A stretch of 56,174 nucleotides of DNA, from NCBI GenBank assembly GCA_020638595.1, contig JACKIG010000026.1:1-56174 (forward strand), in the 5' to 3' direction. This document shows, piece after piece, positions 42,735 through 50,712 of the stretch. Under the pieces are notes generated by a model. It made no database searches and was not told the DNA's origin. It saw nothing but the letters and a program-made list of their open reading frames with translations. Positions within the stretch are counted from its first letter, which is position 1. Each line of letters starts with the position of its first letter. The stretch comes from Rhodospirillaceae bacterium. Its GTDB lineage: Bacteria > Pseudomonadota > Alphaproteobacteria > DSM-16000 > Inquilinaceae. The position numbers and the translations under genes are program-made.

Positions 42735-45416
42735 TCAGTGCACGCTGGCGTGGGCCCGACGTTCCAGCACCTCGGCTTCCACCACGTCCCGCGACAGGTC
42801 CTTGATGATCCCCGGCCGTTCCAGGATGTCGACTTCCGCCAGATCCAGGTCCCGATCCTTCTCGGGAAGGCCGTAGTACCAGCCTTCGAAGGACAGGATG
42901 GTGTAGTCGTCGATGGTGCCGACGACCACCGGTTCGCAGTCGACGGCGGGCGCGGCATGTCCCCGGTCTTCCGGGGGCGGCACGGCCGGGGCGGCGTCCA
43001 GCCCGAGAACGCGCTTGACCTGGTCCAGTACGTTGGCGAGATCCGGTCCCGCCAGGATGTCCGGCAGCGTTTCCGCGTCACCCGCCATCCAATCGACGGC
43101 CAAGCCATGGGGCACGGCATAGACGCAGCCGTCGAAGGCCACGATGTTGTAGGTGCCGACGACGCGCAGCAGTTCCGGCTGGGCCATGCGGCTCACGACA
43201 CTGCGGATGGCGGCCTGGTCCCATGACGCCGCGTCGCGTGCGCGCAGGGCCGCCCGGCGCCCGGCAAGACGCAGCCAGGACCGCAGGCTCCGCTGCCCGA
43301 TGGGCATGCCTGCGTCGGTTTCGAGGGCGTACCAGTACCCCTTGTGGAAGACCAGCTTCGGGGCGGCCGGTAGTCCGTCGTTCGGCCTCTCGTCCGCGCG
43401 TCCGTCCGTGGTGGCCCGGGGCGCGGCGGCCCGGTCGCCGGATTTGCCCGACCGGTGAGGATCGCGGGCCGACTTGACGTCCTCGATGATGCGCTGCGCC
43501 CATTCCCCCACCGGAAACTGCGCCTCGTGCAGCGAAACGACGATGTGCTGGAAATACTGCGTGCGCACCTCGTGGTCGATGTAGGGATCTTCGGAGTACC
43601 ACTGGTCGGCCGGCAGGGCGCGCCAGTGAGCCCGGTACAGGTCGTCCCGTGGCTGGCGGAAACGGATGTTGTGGGCCTCCGGGTCCAGCCAGTAGACGGA
43701 CCCGTTGACGAAGATCAGGGGGTTGATGTTGGCCAGCCGGCCGATGTACTGGCGGGTCTTCAGGATCAGGCCGATGCCTTCCTCGACGTCCTCCCAGGTT
43801 TCGCCGGGCACGCCGACCACCCAGTTGACCTCCGTATAGATCCCCGCCTCCCAGCAGTCCCGCAGGTTGCGGATGACGATGTCCGGCGTGTACCCCTTCT
43901 TCTGCAGGCGCATGGTGTTTGCGGCCCAGGCATCCACGCCGAAGCGCAGGGACACGAAGCCCGCCGCCCGCAGCTTCTGGAAGAACGCCTTGTCGCTCTT
44001 CTTGTGGATGCGCAGCTGCCCGGTCAACTTGACGTGCACGTTGCGGCGGATGATCTCGTCACAGATCTCCAGCAGCTTGTCCGGCATGCCGTTCAGGTCG
44101 CTCTCGTTGAACATGAACAGCGAGCAGCCGTGGTCGGCCAGCCATTCCAGTTCGTCGACGAAGGCTTCGGCCGAGCGGATGCGCCAGAAGAACCGCTCCG
44201 CGCAGAAGGTGCAGCGGGACCATCGGCAGCCGCGGCTGGCGATGATGGGGGTCAGCTGATAGCCGTCGAAGTTCCGATAGATGGAAAGGTCGAACCACTC
44301 GTATTTGGGGAAGTCGATGCGGTCCAGGTCGTGCGGCATCGGACCCGGGATGTAGACGCGGTCGGGGTCGTCATGGCGGGACAGGACACCGGGCAGGTTG
44401 CGCGGGCGCAGCCCTTGCGCCAGGTCCTCGACAAGGGGTGCGATGGTCAACTCACCCTCCCCGATCACCATATAGTCGGATTCGGGAAAGGCGCGCCGGC
44501 CGATATCCGGGCTGTAGCAGGAAAAGCCGCCGACGATCACCTGGATGTCGGGAAGGTGCTGTCGGACCTTGGCCACCAGCGCCCGCGAGAAGTGCTCGTT
44601 GCACTGGTGGATGGAAAGCCCCAGGACCCTGGGCCGCGCGGCGATGACGGCGTCCGCCGTCTCGTCGATCAGCGGGGCGAAGTACTCCAGGACATCGTCA
44701 GCCCGCCAGAGGTCGTAGTGTTCCGCCTTCCAGGGATCCGCGGGCAGCGCGCGGCCTGAGGGCAGGACGACCGTCCCGCCCAGATCGAAGAGGCGCGTGA
44801 TGTGGAAGCGATGATAGGCGACGATATCCACGTCGAAGGTCTCGAACCTGAGCGACGTCTGTTTCAGGACGTTGTGGACATAGCCCAGCCCGTTGGGCAT
44901 CAGCGCCAGGTTGCGGGCCGGACAGTCCAGCAGCAGCAGGTCCAGGTCCCGGCCGAACCGGATGTCCGGCAGGGGTATGGGATAGATGTTGCGGCCGATC
45001 GGGGTCCATGCGCGGCGCGGCAGGCTGTCCGCGGCGACATCGGCAAGAACGCTTACATCCAGGACGTCCAGATGCGCCGGCAGCGGCTGCCTGGCCCGGA
45101 ACCGCGCGACGGCGTCCAGCGCGGTGATGAAGACGGTCTGCGCCCCGCCGGGGATGTCCGATTCGTTCCGGGCGAACCCCGCGGTGTGGCGAAGGTCCGG
45201 AGCGATCGTCAGCAGCGGGCCGAGAAGCGGTCCGTCCCCCAGCAATACCAATCCCGGGCGGTGCCTGAGCACGTCGATCAGGCGGCGGAAGTGCACGTCT
45301 TCCTCGGCACTGCCGTCGAAGCGGAACAGCCGTGCCGGAGAGAAGGTGACGCGCCGGCCCGGAACCCGGTGGACCTTGTCCCCGATTTCGATGCTGGCCG
45401 TTACCGGATCGTCCAT
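42735..45416 (-). CDS. B12-binding-type radical SAM protein with C-terminal repeats
   Basis: About 893 residues. An unfamiliar N-terminal 155 residues precede a cobalamin-binding-like domain (about 160-340; LGLSIHQCNE, IQVIVGGFSCYSP, VIGEGE). The radical SAM domain carries GCRWSRCTFC (Cys397, 402, 405), a Cx4Cx2C spacing instead of Cx3Cx2C. After about residue 680 come three short modules with a shared pattern: LVFHKGYWYALE, YNIVAFDGCVYAVP and YTILSFEGWYYGLP. ATG 45416 is used; ATG 45470, behind AGGGCAAG, would add 18 residues. Likely a methyltransferase or rearranging enzyme; substrate unknown. Confidence 0.85.
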   Translation of the reverse strand: MDDPVTASIEIGDKVHRVPGRRVTFSPARLFRFDGSAEEDVHFRRLIDVLRHRPGLVLLGDGPLLGPLLTIAPDLRHTAGFARNESDIPGGAQTVFITALDAVARFRARQPLPAHLDVLDVSVLADVAADSLPRRAWTPIGRNIYPIPLPDIRFGRDLDLLLLDCPARNLALMPNGLGYVHNVLKQTSLRFETFDVDIVAYHRFHITRLFDLGGTVVLPSGRALPADPWKAEHYDLWRADDVLEYFAPLIDETADAVIAARPRVLGLSIHQCNEHFSRALVAKVRQHLPDIQVIVGGFSCYSPDIGRRAFPESDYMVIGEGELTIAPLVEDLAQGLRPRNLPGVLSRHDDPDRVYIPGPMPHDLDRIDFPKYEWFDLSIYRNFDGYQLTPIIASRGCRWSRCTFCAERFFWRIRSAEAFVDELEWLADHGCSLFMFNESDLNGMPDKLLEICDEIIRRNVHVKLTGQLRIHKKSDKAFFQKLRAAGFVSLRFGVDAWAANTMRLQKKGYTPDIVIRNLRDCWEAGIYTEVNWVVGVPGETWEDVEEGIGLILKTRQYIGRLANINPLIFVNGSVYWLDPEAHNIRFRQPRDDLYRAHWRALPADQWYSEDPYIDHEVRTQYFQHIVVSLHEAQFPVGEWAQRIIEDVKSARDPHRSGKSGDRAAAPRATTDGRADERPNDGLPAAPKLVFHKGYWYALETDAGMPIGQRSLRSWLRLAGRRAALRARDAASWDQAAIRSVVSRMAQPELLRVVGTYNIVAFDGCVYAVPHGLAVDWMAGDAETLPDILAGPDLANVLDQVKRVLGLDAAPAVPPPEDRGHAAPAVDCEPVVVGTIDDYTILSFEGWYYGLPEKDRDLDLAEVDILERPGIIKDLSRDVVEAEVLERRAHASVH

Positions 45417-45941
45417 GCCGTCCCGCCCGCGCCGATGGTTGGTTCTGCCGATCCGAAGACGGCCCCACATCTTGCCCTGACCTGCCAAATCATGACATTG
45501 CTAACCGTATTGGAGAAGCCTGTTGATGGTCACGGCAATGGACGGAGCTGGATCGGCAGTGGCTGTCTTCAGGATTGCCGTCAGGACGGCCGCGCACGGA
45601 CCACGCCATGGGCCTCTTGTCACCTCCGTGTACCGGATCTGTCCGCCGTCACGCGGGTGGCGCACGGAACAAGCGCTACAGGCATAAACAATTGAAGACA
45701 CTTACGATATGCCGCGTCATAATCCTTGCACCTACGGTGTCCGTTAGATCCCGGCCCCTGCTGGCGAGACCGGTCTCGGTCCGCGGGGGTGGATCCTTTT
45801 GCAGGAGAGTATTGCGACCATGGTGCCTCGCCATATACATGGTATCGCGAATTTATGTATCAAAGTATCGCGTTTGGGTATATTCGAGCCTTGGATTGGC
45901 GTTGAGCGCTCGTGACGTCCTGATGGGACCGTCTTGCCCGC
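45417..45941. other. Long AT-richer divergent intergenic region
   Basis: No convincing gene is found. The right half is AT-rich. It contains direct repeats GTATCGCG at 45842-45849 and 45865-45872 (23 nt apart), a dyad ATACAT-N14-ATGTAT at 45835-45860, and a -10-like TATATT at 45879-45884, 58 nt before the next start codon. It probably holds the promoters and operator for the divergent radical SAM and 3-dehydratase-like genes. Confidence 0.5.
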
Positions 45942-47171
45942 ATGAATGAGCAGGCCATGTTCTACGACCTCGCCGCCAGCACCTGGGGGCCGGAAGAGAT
46001 CGAAGCCATACAGGCTGTTGTTGCTTCTGGTCGATTCACCATGGGCGAGCGTGTGAAGGCGATGGAGGCAGCCTTCGCGTCCTATTTTGGCGTGAAGCAC
46101 GCGGTCATGGTCAATTCCGGTTCCTCCGCGAACCTGGCGTCCGTCGCCGCGCTGTTCCACAAGCAGGACGCACCGCTGCAACGGGGGGATGAGGTGATCG
46201 TCCCCGCCGTTTCCTGGAGCACCACCTACGCCCCCCTTCAGCAATATGGCCTCAGGCTGCGCTTCGTGGATGTGGAGCTTGAGTCGCTGAATATGGACGT
46301 GTCGCAGCTTCAGGAAGCGCTGACGCCGCGGACGCGCATGATCGTCGCCGTTTCCATCCTGGGCAATCCGGCCGCTCTGGACGTGATCCGTGCCTTCGCG
46401 GACACGCATGGCCTCTACGTGTTGGAAGACAACTGCGAATCCATGGACGCGGAGCTGAACGGGCGGAAGACGGGGACGTTCGGCCATCTGAACACGTTCA
46501 GTTTCTTCTTCTCCCACCAGATCTCCACCATGGAAGGCGGCATGGTGGCCACCGACGATGACGAACTGGCCTGGCTGGTGCGCGCGCTGCGGGCGCACGG
46601 ATGGACACGGGACCTTCCCCAGGACTGCGGCCTGTTCGAGCCGAGGGAGGACGATTTCTTCGAAGCCTACCGGTTCATCGTCCCGGGCTACAACCTGCGC
46701 CCGCTGGAGATGAGCGGGGCCGTCGGCCTGACGCAATTGCGCAAGCTGCCGGACTTCACGGCCCGCCGCCGGGCCAACCTGGCCACCTTCCAGGCGCTGT
46801 TCGAGGATGACGAGCGCTTCATCATCCAGCGGGAAAACGGCAAGAGCTCCAGCTACTGCTTTCCCATCATCCTCAACCCCCGGTACGGGCATGAGCGTGC
46901 GGCCGTCCTCAACGCCCTGAAGGACGCCGATATCGGCTACCGCATCATCACGGGCGGGAATTTCGTACGCCACGACTGCATGAGGTATTTCGACTATTCG
47001 GTCGTCGGGGATCTGGACAATGCCGATACCGTGCACGACCTGGGCTTCTTCGTCGGCAACCGTCCCTTCGATCTCACCCCGCAGATCGAGACGCTCTATC
47101 GCGTGCTGGCCAACGCGATGTCGCCACGGGCTGTCGGAAGCGTCCAACGTCGGGTCAGCCGCGATTGGTAG
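45942..47171 (+). CDS. DegT-fold protein with His in place of the PLP lysine (ColD/E1-type 3-dehydratase-like)
   Basis: A 409-residue aspartate-aminotransferase-fold protein of the DegT family. Conserved parts include VNSGSSANLASVAAL, GDEVIVPAVSWSTTYAP and the cofactor Asp163 (LEDNCESMDA). The catalytic lysine position is His192 (SFFFSHQISTMEGG), whereas the aminotransferase at 28071 has TKNVTCGEGG. His at this site is the mark of PMP-dependent sugar 3-dehydratases (ColD and CDP-sugar E1), which remove the 3-OH of a 4-keto-6-deoxy sugar. It leads a plus-strand pair with a B12-type radical SAM gene 88 nt on. Confidence 0.88.
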   Translation: MNEQAMFYDLAASTWGPEEIEAIQAVVASGRFTMGERVKAMEAAFASYFGVKHAVMVNSGSSANLASVAALFHKQDAPLQRGDEVIVPAVSWSTTYAPLQQYGLRLRFVDVELESLNMDVSQLQEALTPRTRMIVAVSILGNPAALDVIRAFADTHGLYVLEDNCESMDAELNGRKTGTFGHLNTFSFFFSHQISTMEGGMVATDDDELAWLVRALRAHGWTRDLPQDCGLFEPREDDFFEAYRFIVPGYNLRPLEMSGAVGLTQLRKLPDFTARRRANLATFQALFEDDERFIIQRENGKSSSYCFPIILNPRYGHERAAVLNALKDADIGYRIITGGNFVRHDCMRYFDYSVVGDLDNADTVHDLGFFVGNRPFDLTPQIETLYRVLANAMSPRAVGSVQRRVSRDW

Positions 47172-47259
47172 TCCGGGATGTCGCGACTCGGTCCTGGTGC
47201 CGGCATCGCCGCACGTGTGAAGGGCCGCCGCATGTTTGGTGACGACCGGAACACGGGCA

Positions 47260-48822
47260 ATGTCTGAACTGCGGCGGCGAGATCCGATGGACCGGGACGG
47301 GGGCATGGACCTGGTTCTGCTCAACCCCGGGGGGCGCGAAGCGGTCTATCAGGACCTTGGCGCCAGCCTGAGCGCCGTGGAACCCCCCCTGTGGTGCCGT
47401 CTGATCGCGGGCCATGTCCGCGACCGCGGCCTGTCCGTGGCGATCCTGGATTCCGAGGCGGAGCAGTGGGGGCCGGAGCGGGCGGCGGCCGAAGTGGCGG
47501 CCCTGCACCCCCGCCTGGTCGCCGTTGTCGTGTTCGGCCATCAGCCGTCCGCGTCCACCCAGTCCATGGTGGGGGCAAGGGCCGCCTGCCGGGCGATGAA
47601 GGCGGCCGGTATCGGCGCGCCGCTGCTGATAGTCGGCGGCCACGTGTCGGCCCTGCCCGAACGGACCCTGCGGGAAGAGCCGGTGGACTTCGCCTGCATG
47701 GGCGAGGGGCCGGCAACGGTCATGGGCCTGCTTGCCGCGCTTGAGGACCTGGATCGTCACGGCGATGACGAGGCGGCCCAGTCAGCCGAACTGGGTCTCG
47801 CCGGCGTCCCGGGTCTGGTCTGGTGGCGCGACGGAGCGGTGGTGGTCAACCCGTCCGCACCGCTGATCGCCGATCTGGACCAGGACCTGCATGGCGATGT
47901 CTGGGACCTGCTGCCCATGGACAGGTACCGGGCGCACAACTGGCATTGCTTCGGTGCGCCGGAAATGCGCCAGCCCTATGCGTCCATCCATACGTCGCTT
48001 GGATGTCCCTACACCTGCACCTTCTGCTGCATCAACGCGCCGTTCGGCACCAACCGCTACCGGATGCGCCGGCCTTCCGCCGTGGTGGACGAGATCCGCA
48101 AGCTGCACGACCACTACGGGGTTCGGGCCATCAAGATCATCGACGAGATGTTCATCCTGAACGAACGGCACGTCCGGGAGATCTGCGAGGGCATCGTCGC
48201 GGCGCAGCTGGACGACCTCAACATCTGGGCCTATGCCCGGGTCGATACCGTGCGGCCGGACATGCTGCCGCTGCTGCGGTCCGCCGGCTTCCGCTGGCTG
48301 GCGCTGGGCATTGAGGCCGGCAGCGCCCGGGTGCGGGACGGGGTCGGGAAGGGGGTCGGGCAGGACGACATCCTGGCCACCGTCCGCGCCATACAGAAGG
48401 CCGGAATCGCCGTCCTCGGCAACTTCATCTTCGGGCTGCCCGGCGATGACCTGGACAGCATGGCCCGCACCCTGGACCTGGCGCGGGACCTGAATTGCGA
48501 GTTCGTGAATTTCTACAGCGCCATGGCCTATCCCGGTTCCAGGCTGTTCGAGCAGGCCGGCCGGGACGGTGTGGCCTTGCCGGACAGCTGGTCAGGCTAT
48601 GCCCAGCATTCCCGCGACTGCCTGCCGCTGGCGACCGGCAAGGTGGATGGCGCCACCGTGTTGCGGTTCAGGGACGATGCCTTCCACGCCTATTTCGAGG
48701 GAAAGCGGTATCTGGACATGCTGACCCAGCGATTCGGCTGGGAGGCACGCTCGGCGGTCGAGGCCATGACGAAGACCCGCCTGCGGCGCGATCTGTTGGC
48801 GCAGGCGCCGGTCGCACCGTAA
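47260..48822 (+). CDS. B12-binding-type radical SAM protein
   Basis: A 520-residue protein. The N-terminal cobalamin-binding-like Rossmann domain (about 15-190) has APLLIVGGHVSALPE and FACMGEG. The radical SAM domain follows, with LGCPYTCTFCC (Cx3Cx2C), then GIEAGSARVRDGVGKG and GNFIFGLPGDD. The start is taken as ATG 47260; 47287 and 47305 are also in frame. It follows the 3-dehydratase-like gene in the same direction, so both may act on one sugar. Confidence 0.87.
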   Translation: MSELRRRDPMDRDGGMDLVLLNPGGREAVYQDLGASLSAVEPPLWCRLIAGHVRDRGLSVAILDSEAEQWGPERAAAEVAALHPRLVAVVVFGHQPSASTQSMVGARAACRAMKAAGIGAPLLIVGGHVSALPERTLREEPVDFACMGEGPATVMGLLAALEDLDRHGDDEAAQSAELGLAGVPGLVWWRDGAVVVNPSAPLIADLDQDLHGDVWDLLPMDRYRAHNWHCFGAPEMRQPYASIHTSLGCPYTCTFCCINAPFGTNRYRMRRPSAVVDEIRKLHDHYGVRAIKIIDEMFILNERHVREICEGIVAAQLDDLNIWAYARVDTVRPDMLPLLRSAGFRWLALGIEAGSARVRDGVGKGVGQDDILATVRAIQKAGIAVLGNFIFGLPGDDLDSMARTLDLARDLNCEFVNFYSAMAYPGSRLFEQAGRDGVALPDSWSGYAQHSRDCLPLATGKVDGATVLRFRDDAFHAYFEGKRYLDMLTQRFGWEARSAVEAMTKTRLRRDLLAQAPVAP

Positions 48823-48859
48823 CCGGGGCATCGGCCAGCCGAGCGCCGGCCGTCCGCCA

Positions 48860-49762
48860 TCAAGCGCGCCGGTGCCGTCCTGCGAGGCGGTGCGGCAAGG
48901 CCGACAGCCGTCCGCCGATCCGCGACGACAGGCGCTTGAGGACCCGCGGATCCGCAATCACGGCCGCCACAAGATGCCGGACGAACGCCGGATACCGGCC
49001 GTCCAGGTAAGCGCGCAACGCGAGTTCAAGGGCTGTGGCGCTCTTGAAGCGCCTTGCCCGAGCCCTGCCTTCCCCGGCGATGCCGGGGCCATGCTTCTGC
49101 CTGAGTCTCTGGATGGCGGCCTTGACCTCGGGACCGATCGCCCGGTCCGTGACATGGATGATTGCCAGCGGTTGGGGGACCGGAAGAAGGTCATGGGTCT
49201 GGGAATAGCGCAGCAGCCAGTCCCAGTCCTCCAGGCGGTGCAGGGATTCGTCGAAACACCCGACCTGCAGGAAGGTCGTGCGGTCGATCAGGCCCGTCGA
49301 CCCCAGGCTGAAGGCCTGCCCCGAGAGGATGACGGCGCGCTGGTCGGCCGACGTCGGTGGCGCGCGCTGTTCGCGTCTTCCCGCGCCCCGGTCCAGGTGA
49401 CATCCCGTGACCACCAGCCGGGTCTTGTCCCGGTGCCGGTCCAGTGCCTCCAACTGGCAGTGGAGTTTTTCGGGCAGCCATTCGTCGTCGGAGTCGAGAA
49501 AGGCGATGTAGCGGCCTCGCGCCGCCCGGATTCCCGCATTGCGGGCGGCGGCCGCGCCGCGCCGGTCTGGCTGGCGGATCGTCCGCAGCCTTGGGTCGGC
49601 GAGATTGTCGAGCGTCGATGCCAAATCGTCCGCGGAGTGATCGTCCACGACGATCACTTCAACGTCCGTGACGGTCTGACCCAGCGCGGATCCTATCGCC
49701 CTGGGAACGATCAGGGCCCGGTCATGAACGGGGATGACGACGCTGACGAGGGGACTGCGCAT
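48860..49762 (-). CDS. Family 2 glycosyltransferase
   Basis: A 300-residue GT2. PLVSVVIPVHDRA opens the fold, with VIVVDDHSADD for UDP binding and YIAFLDSDDEW as the metal-binding DxD region. The acceptor-side LEDWDWLLR follows. The C-terminus is Arg-rich. The ATG at 49762 overlaps the upstream GT2 gene by 41 nt and has no good ribosome-binding site, so translation is probably coupled. It is the last gene of the right-hand operon. Confidence 0.9.
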   Translation of the reverse strand: MRSPLVSVVIPVHDRALIVPRAIGSALGQTVTDVEVIVVDDHSADDLASTLDNLADPRLRTIRQPDRRGAAAARNAGIRAARGRYIAFLDSDDEWLPEKLHCQLEALDRHRDKTRLVVTGCHLDRGAGRREQRAPPTSADQRAVILSGQAFSLGSTGLIDRTTFLQVGCFDESLHRLEDWDWLLRYSQTHDLLPVPQPLAIIHVTDRAIGPEVKAAIQRLRQKHGPGIAGEGRARARRFKSATALELALRAYLDGRYPAFVRHLVAAVIADPRVLKRLSSRIGGRLSALPHRLAGRHRRA

Positions 49763-50624
49763 CAAACAACCGCATCATGCGGCGGCGCGCCCGGATGGCC
49801 CGGGGCAGAGCGGCGAAGGGGGGAAAGGGCGGCCTGATTGCGCACACGCCACCCGCCGCCAGACACCGGGCCCATTCAAGACACCACCATGCCGCCAGCA
49901 GTCTGGCCGCCGGTGAATTCGGGGGGTGGAGAGCGATATGGCGTCGCGCCACGTTCATGTGTTCGCATGCGATGGCTCTCCGCGTGCTTCTGTCCGGCCT
50001 GAGGGTGCGGGACCCTTCATGGATGCGATAGTGATACAGCAATTCCCGTACGATAAGTGGCGTCGTGCGCCAGAAAATTTTCAGCAAGAAGTCCCGATCG
50101 GCGGAAAAGTTGAGATCCGCATCGAGAGGGAAGGTCTCTTCCAGACACGTCCTGCGGAAGAACCAGCTGTTGAACCCGGGCGCTCCCAGAGTGAGTTCAA
50201 GCAAGAGATCGGGGGGATCAAGGTGCCCGCGAAGCGTCGTCGTGGACATGCCGTTCGCGGCGCTTTCGAAAAACCGCATGCCGCCGCAGAGGGCTTCCGC
50301 GTCCGGATGGGTCCGGAAGGTTTCGATGACCAGGTCCAACGCCCCGGGCTCGTAGTAGTCGTCGGCGTTGAGAAATCCGACGATCTGTCCCCGTGCCATG
50401 TCCATGGCAAGGTTGATCGCTTCGTGGGAGCCCAGTCCCGGGCGGCTGACGAAGGTGATCCGGGACAGAAACGGCTCCAGCATGGCCACCGTCGCATCGG
50501 TCGAGCCGCCATCGATGACGATATGCTGGATGGTACCCCCGTCGCTTCTGGCCACGCTCCCGATGGCCTCGGCCACATAGGCGCCGTGGTTGAGGGATGG
50601 CGTGATGATCGTCAGGTCCACCAT
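49722..50624 (-). CDS. Family 2 glycosyltransferase
   Basis: A 300-residue GT2. LTIITPSLNHGAYVAEAI and IVIDGGSTDAT form the nucleotide-binding part; IVGFLNADDYYEPGAL is the DxD region. ADLNFSADRDFLLKIFW is typical of WcaA-like capsule and O-antigen transferases. The Arg-rich tail is unlike the rest and overlaps the next gene by 41 nt. It starts 88 nt after a radical SAM gene in the same direction. Confidence 0.9.
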   Translation of the reverse strand: MVDLTIITPSLNHGAYVAEAIGSVARSDGGTIQHIVIDGGSTDATVAMLEPFLSRITFVSRPGLGSHEAINLAMDMARGQIVGFLNADDYYEPGALDLVIETFRTHPDAEALCGGMRFFESAANGMSTTTLRGHLDPPDLLLELTLGAPGFNSWFFRRTCLEETFPLDADLNFSADRDFLLKIFWRTTPLIVRELLYHYRIHEGSRTLRPDRSTRRAIACEHMNVARRHIALHPPNSPAARLLAAWWCLEWARCLAAGGVCAIRPPFPPFAALPRAIRARRRMMRLFDAQSPRQRRHPRS

Positions 50625-50712
50625 CGGGGTGTCACGGCGATACGGGAAGATGCGTGGTCCTGCACGTCCGGCACACGGGATGCGCCGGATGACCGGGGCG
50701 GTTGTCGCATCT

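Noticed and set aside
45575..45949. A 124-codon open frame in the intergenic region
   Set aside because: No family resemblance, no ribosome-binding site, basic and Cys-rich composition; the region looks regulatory.
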